Of a DNA stretch of 61,224 bases, positions 1-7,382 are shown piece by piece. How positions within the stretch are numbered: position 1 is the stretch's first letter; the number at the start of each line of letters is the position of its first letter. The DNA is from Symploca sp. SIO2C1 (GTDB taxonomy: Bacteria > Cyanobacteriota > Cyanobacteriia > Cyanobacteriales > Coleofasciculaceae). The notes beneath the pieces are model-generated. The model worked only from the letters and a program-made list of their open reading frames with translations, was not told the origin of the DNA and ran no database searches. The stretch spans positions 85,170 through 146,393 of the forward strand of contig JAAHGL010000001.1 in NCBI GenBank assembly GCA_010692635.1, read 5' to 3'. Made by a program: the position numbers and the translations under genes.

Positions 1-126
1 TGACATGATTACTTACAAATGTAAATTAGTAGGAATACATGTGATTCTTCAAGAAGAATCCTATACTTCAGCTTCTAACTTTTTCAATAATGATCCTCTC
101 CCAGTTTATGGACAGATAACTGAAAA
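1..126. repeat. Terminal direct repeat, left copy
   Basis: These 126 bases are identical to 61083-61208 at the other end of the window. The match stops exactly at base 127. The repeat lies inside a tnpB reading frame that is open and in the same phase at both ends. This is what a circular molecule written with an overlap looks like; two identical tnpB copies flanking the window would be the alternative. Confidence 0.9.
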
Positions 127-307
127 ACCAGTGTTTTCAGGAAAAAGAATAAAGCGAGGTTTGTATCGTACAGATGGAGGATTTCTCTGTCAATCCGATG
201 TGATGGGTTCCTACAATATTTTACGAAAAGCATTCCCAAATGCGTTTACTCGCTATGGGATAGAGAGGTGCGTAGTTCACCCCAGGAGAATTAATCTCTC
301 AAAGTGA
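2..307 (+). CDS. tnpB: TnpB (IS200/IS605 family), C-terminal part
   Basis: This is the C-terminal quarter of an RNA-guided nuclease-type TnpB protein. The frame is open from the first base; the internal Met at base 5 corresponds to residue 308 of the copy that begins at 60166. It carries the family motifs GKRIKRGLYR and DVMGSYNILRKAFPNAF, the latter with the last RuvC aspartate, and ends near VVHPRRINL as family members do. The usual four-cysteine zinc ribbon is absent, with the segment EESYTSASNFF in its place. Joined across the window ends it makes about 407 residues, the normal full length. No tnpA is present nearby. Confidence 0.85.
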   Translation, partial: DMITYKCKLVGIHVILQEESYTSASNFFNNDPLPVYGQITEKPVFSGKRIKRGLYRTDGGFLCQSDVMGSYNILRKAFPNAFTRYGIERCVVHPRRINLSK

Positions 308-316
308 AAGTGAAAG

Positions 317-336
317 GAATTTCTGAAATGAAATTC
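317..336. other. Hairpin just after tnpB
   Basis: GAATTTC and GAAATTC form a perfect 7-bp stem around a 6-base loop, ten bases after the tnpB stop codon. Subterminal hairpins mark the right ends of IS200/IS605 elements and the 3' part of the TnpB guide RNA, so this is a candidate for either. Inference from position and shape only. Confidence 0.4.
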
Positions 337-464
337 AGTCTGTCCATATTTGACTATACTTTTACTAACTATCGATTGAGCAGCTGATTTTACCAACCCA
401 GCAGTGTGAATGCCGCTCACAGTGTAAATGCACGGTGGAATTTAGATCTCTGCACACCCTCAAT

Positions 465-493
465 AAAAAACCCCAGCGCAGATAATAGCGCTG
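465..493 (-). terminator. Possible minus-strand terminator
   Basis: Read on the minus strand, CAGCGC and GCGCTG form a stem over an 8-base loop followed by GGGG and six Ts. No minus-strand gene lies directly upstream, so its purpose is unclear; it may block transcription running toward tnpB. Confidence 0.35.
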
Positions 494-571
494 AAGGCAG
501 TTAGTTTATCAGGGTGCATCTACTTCTCCTATTTTCGGCACGGCAAATAACTCGTCCGGATAAATTTAGGA

Positions 572-671
572 GGTGGATCATAAGGTAGATAGGTCGCTAC
601 AACGCTTGCTGTGACTAGATTATAGCCCCGATCTACCCTTGATACCGATCCACCTTTTTTTCAACTTTCTC
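572..671. repeat. Diverged copy of a primase-gene segment with GGTGGATC ends
   Basis: About 100 bases align, with roughly three quarters identity by eye, to 36206-36305 inside the primase-helicase gene, in the same displayed orientation. Both copies begin with GGTGGATC and carry CCGATCCACC some 70 bases later, followed by a T run. It could be a fossil of a second primase gene, a small mobile unit with inverted ends, or a second cis-acting replication site. Confidence 0.6.
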
Positions 672-745
672 CAGAATCACTTGCTACTCGACGTTCCCTA
701 AATCTCCTTAAATAGAATTAGAGGTAATTCATTAAACGGCTGGAT

Positions 746-1666
746 ATGGTAGCTAAAGCTAATTTGGTTCGCTTCCAACTGGGAGATATAGAAATAGAAG
801 CTTATCAACTTGCCTCAGATCAAACCCTTCCTCTGTTATTTACTCATAGGCAAATTGGTGAAGTAGTGGGCAAAAGCAAAGGCTCTGCTCAAAAGTTTTG
901 CAAGAGCCATGAGCAGGAACTGCCACCTACGGTTAGTGCCATCGTGCCAGATAAACCAAGACCTGTGGCTCTCTCATCGATGGAAGCAGCATATGCTTAC
1001 TGGCAGCATCAAGCTCAATCAGGAAATGCCATAGCTTCTGCCATAATGGAAGCCACCAAAGTCACCCCCATCGATAAACTCAATATAGAATTAGCATCTG
1101 TTACTTCTCCATCAAACCAGCCCTACCCCAAAGATATTGAAACTGCGATCGCTAATCTACCAACAGGGGATAAGCTGCCCAACTCTGATGAACTGCGACT
1201 GTTGGATGAAGGCTTGAGTCTCATCGCTAAATGGTTAGAAGAAGCTGGACTTGATCAAAAAGCGATCGCTAGCTGGAAACTCAATATTCTTGCCGACAAG
1301 TTCCCGGCTCTAGCAGGCGCAGCGACGGAAGCTCAAAAACTCATCGCCACTAGTGATGCTAATGATGCTAGCGGCATGATTGCTTCCCAAGTAGCAGAGA
1401 TTGTATCGTCTAAGCTAGAGCGCAAAATTACCGCTGCTCAAATTAACTCTGCCCTGCATGAATTGGGTATTCAGGAATGGGCTAAACCAGGGTCAAGGGA
1501 GCGAAAGCTTACGGAAAAGGGTAAGGAATACGGCAGAGCTATGTTAGCAACCAGTAAAACCAATGCCTGGAGCGGAGCGCAGCTGCGGTGGTTTGATAAT
1601 GTTGTGCCATTGCTCTGCCAACACTTTCAGTTAGACCAAGTTACCGAACAATCTAGGAATAAGTAA
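746..1666 (+). CDS. Phage antirepressor-like protein
   Basis: A 306-residue soluble protein. Its last 90 residues (from about NSALHELGIQEWAKPGSR to the C-terminus) resemble the KilA-C/Ant DNA-binding domain of phage antirepressors. The N-terminal 60 residues look like a small domain that could recognise DNA (RQIGEVVGKSKGSAQKF). The middle is alanine-rich and helical. It stands alone between the tnpB patch and a minus-strand regulator pair at the entrance to the head genes, a usual place for phage regulators. The N-terminal domain is not a BRO or AntA type I can name. The C-terminal assignment is fairly sure; the regulatory role is inferred. Confidence 0.6.
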   Translation: MVAKANLVRFQLGDIEIEAYQLASDQTLPLLFTHRQIGEVVGKSKGSAQKFCKSHEQELPPTVSAIVPDKPRPVALSSMEAAYAYWQHQAQSGNAIASAIMEATKVTPIDKLNIELASVTSPSNQPYPKDIETAIANLPTGDKLPNSDELRLLDEGLSLIAKWLEEAGLDQKAIASWKLNILADKFPALAGAATEAQKLIATSDANDASGMIASQVAEIVSSKLERKITAAQINSALHELGIQEWAKPGSRERKLTEKGKEYGRAMLATSKTNAWSGAQLRWFDNVVPLLCQHFQLDQVTEQSRNK

Positions 1667-1702
1667 TAAGTCAAGAGTCATTAGTGACAATATTTCGGAA
1701 AT

Positions 1703-1996
1703 TCATACATAAATAACCTCAGCCAAAATATTCTCTTTAACTGTTGGCTTTAATCCTTTTTTCGTCACGACATCGACTTTAATGCCTAAACGGTCACTCA
1801 AATAAAACTCTAAATCTACAATGTCCAATAAAGAAGGAACATCAGAATAATCTATCAACACATCTAAATCACTTTCTTCCGTTTGTTCTCCTCTGACATA
1901 AGAGCCAAAAATACCCAATTCTGTAATCTGATATTTTTCTTTAATAATTGGTTTATAATTAACGAAAAATTGCTTAATTTCATTAAGTTTCAACAT
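1703..1996 (-). CDS. MNT-type minimal nucleotidyltransferase
   Basis: A 97-residue protein with the GS-x10-DxD signature of minimal nucleotidyltransferases: GSYVRGEQTEESDLDVLI at about residues 31-48. Relatives (MntA) usually neutralise an adjacent HEPN toxin by adding nucleotides to it. No HEPN gene is visible on either side; the neighbour is an XRE-type regulator. It could be an orphan antitoxin acting on a chromosomal toxin or part of a reduced module. Family assignment is secure; target unknown. Confidence 0.75.
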   Translation of the reverse strand: MLKLNEIKQFFVNYKPIIKEKYQITELGIFGSYVRGEQTEESDLDVLIDYSDVPSLLDIVDLEFYLSDRLGIKVDVVTKKGLKPTVKENILAEVIYV

Positions 1997-2064
1997 GACT
2001 TAAAACAACTTTTATTTGGGAATTCGTTACCGTTGTGGCCGACTCAAAGTTGAGGCAGGTCAAT

Positions 2065-2355
2065 CTAGACACTAAACACATCGAGCGAAATACCAAATAT
2101 CCTAGCCAACCGACAAATCACCTTAAAGTCGTTACACCCTAACCGCTCGTAACGGCTAATAGTGCTGTGATCAACTCCCAGCAATTGACCGAGCTGCTTC
2201 TGATCAAGTCTTTTCATTTCTCTGAGAAAGCGGATAATCTTAGCTTGCCGCTTGTAAGGATTATTCGCCTCCACTTCTGTCAAGTCTTGTTCAATTTGTG
2301 CCAAGACTTGCTGCGTTAAGACTTGCCCAAGTACGCCAATATCATTTTTCATCAT
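2065..2355 (-). CDS. XRE-family transcriptional regulator
   Basis: A 96-residue protein with a helix-turn-helix of the XRE/Cro type in its C-terminal half (LGQLLGVDHSTISRYERLG). It lies 68 bases upstream of the nucleotidyltransferase on the same strand. A palindrome, CTGCGAT-TAA-ATCGCAG, sits 18 bases upstream of its start, between it and the divergent head operon, and is a natural operator. It may control itself and the head genes. The start with two methionines is chosen by frame; no strong ribosome site is seen. Confidence 0.7.
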   Translation of the reverse strand: MMKNDIGVLGQVLTQQVLAQIEQDLTEVEANNPYKRQAKIIRFLREMKRLDQKQLGQLLGVDHSTISRYERLGCNDFKVICRLARIFGISLDVFSV

Positions 2356-2372
2356 CTTTAAAACCGCGCTAG

Positions 2373-2389
2373 CTGCGATTAAATCGCAG
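2373..2389. promoter_or_regulatory. Palindrome in the divergent intergenic region
   Basis: CTGCGAT and ATCGCAG form a perfect inverted repeat around TAA, with further TGCGAT-like half sites downstream (near 2394 and 2430). It lies between the XRE regulator and the head operon and is a candidate operator for that regulator. ATTTT follows the right arm, so a weak terminator is also possible. Confidence 0.4.
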
Positions 2390-2512
2390 ATTTTGCGACT
2401 CCATCGCGGATATGCGGAATGAGTCGTGGAAACTGCGATTATATGGACATTTTATTAAATGTTACTGCTAGTCTAATAGGCACAGTAAATTGATTCCTCA
2501 TACGAAGGAAAG

Positions 2513-3805
2513 ATGGCTGAGCCGCAATTATTCAGACTGGATAAATTCGACCCTCTACCGTGGGAAAAGCTGTCGGATGGACGGTACTGGACTCATGTAG
2601 TTTTAGGTCAAGTGGGAAAACCGCTCAAGTATTACAGTCTGGATGAGAACGGCAAATTGATTGAACGGACAGAGGTGGTTACCGATGCAGGTTTGTTTAA
2701 CGACGATTCGGTTCGCACAATCGCTGGTTTACCAATGGTTCTAACTCACCCCAAAAAAAGAAAGTTCAATTTGAACAGGGAGGGACTAAGGGTGGGTACT
2801 CTGCTCAATCGAGTTGCTAGAGAGGATGGCAAGCTCATAACAGAAGCCATTATCGATGACTATCGGGGAGTAGCTGTAATTGAGCAGATTCTGGCAACAG
2901 GAAAACTCCCCGAAGCCAGCTCTGGATATGGACTCAAAAAATTAACCCAAAGGGAAGATGGAATTTGGGAGCAGTTCCGTGGTGAGTATGACCATGTTGC
3001 CGCACCCTTAGAACCAGGGAGCGGAAGGGCTGGAGAGAGTGTCGGACTGCGATTTGACCAAAAAGAATGGACAGACGGGTTAGCGATTGCACAACCGCTC
3101 TACTTTGACCTGGGAAACCGAAGGATTGACTCAGAAGATAACTCCAAGACTTTCTCAAACAAAACTGACAGCAAAGATATAGGAGGAGTGACCAAAGTGG
3201 CGACTATAGTTTTACGGCTGGACAACACTGATCGTGCTTTTGAAGTTACTGATGAAGGATTGATTAGTGCGATCGGGGCACTTCAGTCTCGCGCTGACTC
3301 TCTCCAATCAGACTTGGAGAAGGTAGAGGGGGAATTAGAGCAATCTAAGTCTGATTATTCACGCCTAGAAGGGGAGCTGGAAGTAACTAAATCCCAGCTG
3401 GAAAAAGCCGACTCTAATCGCATGGATGAAAATGCAATCGCAACTCAAATACAGCAGCGGCTCGATGTGTGGAGTGTGGCAGTTCCGGAGCTGAAGCAAG
3501 ACAACCCTAACTTTCAACCAGATTACAGCCTAAGCTCTACCCAAGCCAAAGCTTTCTGCCTAGGAAAGCTGACATCAATCAAGCTTGATGGACGGGATGC
3601 ATCTTTTGTCGATGGTGCTTGGGACACCTATCTCCAAATGCGTGGTTCTCGCCATCGTCAAGATGAATCCAGACAGCCATTAGATGGTCTTTACTACCAG
3701 GTCGATGGGGACTCTGAACGTGGGGACATGAGCCATGAAGACCCTAGAGAAGAGCGGCGTAGACGCATTGAAAATCGTCGTAATCGTAATTACAAAAGGC
3801 ATTAA
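2513..3805 (+). CDS. Prohead protease fused to scaffold (DUF2213-type)
   Basis: A 430-residue phage head-maturation protein. The first 190 residues match the DUF2213 family of prohead-protease-like proteins: a conserved TDAGLFNDDSVRTIAGLP-type start, SSGY at about 137-140 and the EYDHVAAPLEPGSGRAG segment that would carry the histidine. Residues of about 250-310 are a heptad-patterned coiled coil typical of internal scaffolds, and the C-terminus is very basic (RRRRIENRRNRN). It directly precedes the decoration and capsid genes. It probably nucleates the procapsid and then cleaves scaffold and capsid. Catalytic residues are inferred by analogy. Confidence 0.7.
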   Translation: MAEPQLFRLDKFDPLPWEKLSDGRYWTHVVLGQVGKPLKYYSLDENGKLIERTEVVTDAGLFNDDSVRTIAGLPMVLTHPKKRKFNLNREGLRVGTLLNRVAREDGKLITEAIIDDYRGVAVIEQILATGKLPEASSGYGLKKLTQREDGIWEQFRGEYDHVAAPLEPGSGRAGESVGLRFDQKEWTDGLAIAQPLYFDLGNRRIDSEDNSKTFSNKTDSKDIGGVTKVATIVLRLDNTDRAFEVTDEGLISAIGALQSRADSLQSDLEKVEGELEQSKSDYSRLEGELEVTKSQLEKADSNRMDENAIATQIQQRLDVWSVAVPELKQDNPNFQPDYSLSSTQAKAFCLGKLTSIKLDGRDASFVDGAWDTYLQMRGSRHRQDESRQPLDGLYYQVDGDSERGDMSHEDPREERRRRIENRRNRNYKRH

Positions 3806-3819
3806 AACTAGGAGGAAGA

Positions 3820-4329
3820 ATGCCACAAACAACTGTTAGTTACAGCTCTCCGATTGGGCTGGAAGGGCAGATAGCCAGCGCTACCTACAACGTCATTAGG
3901 GGAACCTTACAAGAACTGCTCAACGGGATGAACATAAACCTGCCATTTGGACGGGCAGTAGTGACGGGTGATGACCCTAGGAAGCTTGTTTTGCCTAGCG
4001 CTACTGGGCAACAGTTCCGAGGAATCACTGTAATTAATGATTCCTGGGGGATTGATGAGGTTTCGTATCTGGCTGGCGAAAACATTGGTTTCCCAGTTGG
4101 GACTCCGGTGGATATCCTGACTTGGGGTGATATTCACGTTTGGGTTGAGACAGCGGTAAACATTGGGGATATAGCTACTTTCAGGCACACTGCCGAAGCC
4201 GACCCCCTTGATGTGCTGGGACGCTTCTCAAACGCCCTCAGCGGGAACCATGACGCTGTGCCAAATGGTCGGTTTGTCACCGGAACAACCGGAGCTGGGA
4301 TTGCAGTTTTGAATCTGGGAGGTTTCTGA
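3820..4329 (+). CDS. Capsid decoration / structural cement protein
   Basis: A 169-residue beta-rich protein placed between protease/scaffold and major capsid, with a ribosome site (GGAGGA) 6 bases before the start. Repeated glycine-rich strands, no signal peptide and no membrane segment. In related phages the gene at this position encodes a cement or decoration protein of the Gp24/DUF2190 kind. Its stop codon overlaps the capsid start by one base, so the two are probably translated in a coupled way. The role is inferred mainly from position and composition. Confidence 0.55.
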   Translation: MPQTTVSYSSPIGLEGQIASATYNVIRGTLQELLNGMNINLPFGRAVVTGDDPRKLVLPSATGQQFRGITVINDSWGIDEVSYLAGENIGFPVGTPVDILTWGDIHVWVETAVNIGDIATFRHTAEADPLDVLGRFSNALSGNHDAVPNGRFVTGTTGAGIAVLNLGGF

Positions 4330-5318
4330 TGGCTGATTTTGCTGGGAGTGCCAAGTTTCTTAATGCAGAAGTCACCCGCTATGAACGGCAGTGGATGAAA
4401 ACTGTTTATCCTGAGCGCTGGGCAGCTAATGGTGACCATCTTTATAATGTCGGGGATTTACGGCTGGGTGAAAAGCGAGTGATTATCCCGCGCATTGATT
4501 ATGCGGGTAAGGCTACGATTCATACGGGAAAGGCAACAGACATCCCCTTACTTCAATTAGCCACTACCGCAGACCAATATAATGCCCGTGTGATTGTTAT
4601 GGGAGCGAAGTGGGATGCAATCTCAGATATTGCAGCTGAAGAAGTAGCTAATCTCAATGGGTTGCTACCAGAACGAAATACCGTCCAAATGCTCATGGAT
4701 GGCTTGAGTGATAAAATCTCCGAGAAGGAGCATGAGTTGGTCGTGTTCGGAAATCAAGCGGAGGGCATGGATGGCTTATTTTCCGGTCAGAGGGTAGACA
4801 CGCTTGATATTCCCGCTGGTACGAACCTTCATGAAGAGCCAGCCCTTGATTTATTTGATAGGATACGGGGTTTACTCAAAGAGTTTCACAAGCGCTCACT
4901 GCTAACAGCAATGGCGACTAAGATGCTTTGTACGATTGACCTCTATGACTCATTGTGCCGAAAATTCCCTGATTCAGAAGGCACTCCTCTGGAGCGATTA
5001 ACCAGAGCCGGTAGAGGGATGTATGTCAGGGAAATTGAACCAGTTAACGAACTCACCAGCGATTTACTAGAGCAGTTTGGCGTTCACACACCAGGAGCAA
5101 ACCGCGATCGCTTTATGGTTTACGAGGATCGCATACCGGAAGAGGGTGAAGTTACTCGACCTGGAATCATGCGGCAGTTCTTTGCGATGGATCGGACTCC
5201 AGTTAGACAGGATTCAGATTTAGGTTATTCGATGACTGCTTATTGTGCCACGACAGAGGTGCAATTTAGAGAGCCTTTTAGAGCGTTGTATATAGATTAC
5301 GACAAGTTCGCTGCCTAG
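4329..5318 (+). CDS. Major capsid protein (DUF2184 family)
   Basis: A 329-residue protein that fits the HK97-fold DUF2184 capsid family in length and segments: N-terminal helix-rich arm (YERQWMKTVYPERWAANG), a glycine-flanked loop (GNQAEGMDGLFSG) and a C-terminal part ending REPFRALYIDYDKFAA. It forms the icosahedral shell that the terminase fills through the portal. It is downstream of the scaffold and decoration genes and is the last gene before a GC-rich repeat block that splits the head operon. Confidence 0.75.
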   Translation: MADFAGSAKFLNAEVTRYERQWMKTVYPERWAANGDHLYNVGDLRLGEKRVIIPRIDYAGKATIHTGKATDIPLLQLATTADQYNARVIVMGAKWDAISDIAAEEVANLNGLLPERNTVQMLMDGLSDKISEKEHELVVFGNQAEGMDGLFSGQRVDTLDIPAGTNLHEEPALDLFDRIRGLLKEFHKRSLLTAMATKMLCTIDLYDSLCRKFPDSEGTPLERLTRAGRGMYVREIEPVNELTSDLLEQFGVHTPGANRDRFMVYEDRIPEEGEVTRPGIMRQFFAMDRTPVRQDSDLGYSMTAYCATTEVQFREPFRALYIDYDKFAA

Positions 5319-5324
5319 GAAGGC

Positions 5325-5356
5325 GACGCGGGGACGCGGGGACGCGGGGACGCGGA
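5325..5356. repeat. Tandem GACGCGGG repeat (four 8-bp units)
   Basis: Three copies of GACGCGGG and one of GACGCGGA stand in line in the gap after the capsid gene. Two copies of the same unit occur at 51745-51760. It is one of several short tandem repeat families placed only in gene junctions or tolerant coding stretches of this element. Confidence 0.85.
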
Positions 5357-5434
5357 GATATGAGGAAGGAGGGAGGGAATGGGAAATATACGTTCGTTCA
5401 AATTTAGTAACATTTGGGAGGAATAACCGACACC

Positions 5435-6019
5435 ATGCCTTCACCAATCGTTAAACGTCTGCAATATTTCCCAGAGCGTGAACCACCTCGCCCTCGTGCT
5501 GGGAGGCGAATTTTCCAGACATACAAAGGAGGAAATGTTGAGTTTATTCCAGGACAAGTTACCGACATCTCAGCGGAGCAGTGGGAAACGCTCAAAAAGG
5601 ACAATACCATAGCAATCCTAATCGAAGCCAAAGCGCTTGTTGAGCAGAACATTCCATTACCAAAGGGGGCATTGGAAGCCAGTCCGTTCACAACCATCAA
5701 ACATATAGTTGATAATTGTACCGATGCGGATAAGCTGACAGAATTAGCTCAAAAGGCTACCACGCCTGAACTACAAGAGCTGGTTGGAGGGAGAGCTGAT
5801 GCATTGAGCAGACAGTTGGCGGATATTAGGAAGCTCTTTCCTCCAGCTAAGAAAATCACCGAAGTCTCTGAATTAACGGTTGATGATGCTAAACCCGTAA
5901 TTCAAAAAGAAACTGACCTGGAAAAATTACATGAATGGGCATTAGACCCACGCTCTAGCCTTCGTGCAATCGTTGAATCAAGGATTAAAGAGTTAACGAA
6001 AGGAACTGTTCGGAGTTAA
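5435..6019 (+). CDS. Phage structural protein of the head-neck region, unknown
   Basis: The ATG at 5435 is preferred to a TTG seven codons upstream because GGAGG lies upstream of it (5417-5421). The 194-residue protein begins with a positively charged, proline-rich stretch (SPIVKRLQYFPEREPPRPR). It then has helical repeats built around LxELAxKATTPELQELVxxRADAL and LEKLHEWALDPRSSLRAIVESRI. It lies between capsid and neck genes, where head-completion proteins are found. I do not recognise the family. Confidence 0.5.
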   Translation: MPSPIVKRLQYFPEREPPRPRAGRRIFQTYKGGNVEFIPGQVTDISAEQWETLKKDNTIAILIEAKALVEQNIPLPKGALEASPFTTIKHIVDNCTDADKLTELAQKATTPELQELVGGRADALSRQLADIRKLFPPAKKITEVSELTVDDAKPVIQKETDLEKLHEWALDPRSSLRAIVESRIKELTKGTVRS

Positions 6020-6021
6020 AG

Positions 6022-6438
6022 ATGGCTACTGTTTTCTCAGATCCAGAACTCTGGCAGCACGGTGATTTTACTTTCACCGTTCACGACGGTACAACCACGG
6101 TTAACAGTAGGGGGAATGCGATTAGCGCTGGTAGGGAAATTACCGTCACCTTTAAGTTCAAGCCATCGGGTAGATCCATTATTACCAATAGTGAGCCTGG
6201 GACTGGACTAACGGAAGAATATCAATGTCGTGTAGTTGCTGTTGATGGTGATAAAGAGAAGGTATTGCTTCCAGTAGAAATCAAGCCTGGGGATGTAGGG
6301 ACAGGAATGCTCAACCAAAGACCATGCCGCGTGGTTGTCAAAGGGATAAGTCAATCTAGTCTCTCTCCCATCCTGAGCCAGATTCTAGGTGAAACCGTAA
6401 AACTCGATGTCAGCTACCAAATTAGGAGGGAGTCCTAG
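6022..6438 (+). CDS. Putative head-closure / neck protein
   Basis: A 138-residue, beta-rich protein starting two bases after the preceding stop. Composition (DGTTTVNSRGN, ITVTFKFKPSGRS, short strands) and size fit head-closure proteins that seal the portal before the tail is joined. No motif proves this; the call rests on its place between head and tail-completion genes. Confidence 0.4.
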   Translation: MATVFSDPELWQHGDFTFTVHDGTTTVNSRGNAISAGREITVTFKFKPSGRSIITNSEPGTGLTEEYQCRVVAVDGDKEKVLLPVEIKPGDVGTGMLNQRPCRVVVKGISQSSLSPILSQILGETVKLDVSYQIRRES

Positions 6439-6870
6439 ATGCTCAAAATCTCTGTTGATGGTAAACAACTAAAGCGGGATATCGGATTACGGAAATCGCG
6501 AGTCTCTAATCTTCAACCTCCACTTAGAGGTTTCGGGTACTACCTGGAACAGGAAACAGAGAAGCAGTTCAACACAGAAACTGACCCTCAAGGAAGACCG
6601 TGGGCAGAACTCAAGCCATCAACCTTACAGCAGAAACGAGCTAAAGGCTACCCAGATGACATTTTAACCGCCACCGGGGAAATGCGTTCTACTGTCTACA
6701 GTGTCGCCAGCAAAAGCTCACTGGAATTCGGGATTCGTGACCCCAAAGCACGATGGCATCAATACGGGACTAGTAAAATGCCCCAACGCCAAATCATCGG
6801 AATTACACCAAAGCGAGTTAAGCAGGGAAGCAAACTCATCAAAGTTTGGATTTTGGGGAGGCGTCGATAA
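6439..6870 (+). CDS. Tail completion protein, gpS-like (virion morphogenesis)
   Basis: A 143-residue basic protein similar to the phage virion morphogenesis family to which P2 gpS belongs. It has a conserved early segment (TEKQFNTETDPQGRPWAELKPST), then an ILTATGEMRST motif, then a beta-rich FGIRDPKARWHQYGT segment. gpS is needed to finish the tail and attach it to the head. It starts at the base after the previous stop and overlaps the next start by one base (TAATG). Confidence 0.75.
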   Translation: MLKISVDGKQLKRDIGLRKSRVSNLQPPLRGFGYYLEQETEKQFNTETDPQGRPWAELKPSTLQQKRAKGYPDDILTATGEMRSTVYSVASKSSLEFGIRDPKARWHQYGTSKMPQRQIIGITPKRVKQGSKLIKVWILGRRR

Positions 6871-7382
6871 TGTTGGATTATGAAGCCTTTGATACAGCGA
6901 TCGCAACTCGTTTAGCCCCAGTGCGCGAAGCCTTGGCAGGTATACCCGTCGCGGCTTTACCCAAGGAGGCGGGTAAGTTTGGCTCTGACCAGTTTGAGTC
7001 AGTGGACTGGCTTTTCCCAGACTACCAAGGAATACCAAGGGAGTCAAAACGCCACAGCCAGGACGTAAGAATGACTTTACTTGTGCGGTTAGCCTTCAAT
7101 GACCGCTATTCAGATGACCCAAACTTCACAAGAGCGATGGACTGGGTAGAGCAGCAGGTATTAGGACTGTTAGTTTACCACCGCTTACCTGGTGCAAATA
7201 CTGATTTAGAGTTGGAGGGAGGGAGGTCATTTGCACCAGTGGCAGGGAGGTGGGTTAAAGAGATTCGTTTCACTTTTGAGACAACCATTGTGCCTATTGA
7301 AGTCCCCAAAGAAAACCCCCCATTGGTCACATTGGTTCGCACCACCGATTCATCTGGAGTTTTAGCCGAGGTATCAAGATGA
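6870..7382 (+). CDS. Tail terminator-like protein (Gp37 family)
   Basis: The ATG at 6870 overlaps the preceding stop and is chosen over an upstream in-frame start. The protein has 170 residues, with an N-terminal helix (YEAFDTAIATRLAPVREAL) and several strands ending in FTFETTIVP. This is the pattern of the Gp37/tail-terminator fold that caps the tube and docks the head. Its stop overlaps the sheath gene start (ATGA). Confidence 0.6.
   Translation: MLDYEAFDTAIATRLAPVREALAGIPVAALPKEAGKFGSDQFESVDWLFPDYQGIPRESKRHSQDVRMTLLVRLAFNDRYSDDPNFTRAMDWVEQQVLGLLVYHRLPGANTDLELEGGRSFAPVAGRWVKEIRFTFETTIVPIEVPKENPPLVTLVRTTDSSGVLAEVSR

Larger units (their letters stand above)
308..745. other. Non-coding stretch downstream of tnpB
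   Basis: No credible gene is seen here. The stretch holds a short hairpin right after tnpB (317-336), a possible minus-strand terminator (465-493) and a 100-base segment resembling part of the primase gene (572-671). The IS right end and the guide-RNA scaffold of TnpB would be expected in its first 100-150 bases, but I cannot define their limits. Confidence 0.6.

Noticed and set aside
1-307. A separate 100-residue gene starting at base 5
   Set aside because: It is the continuation of tnpB from the right end; the methionine is internal.
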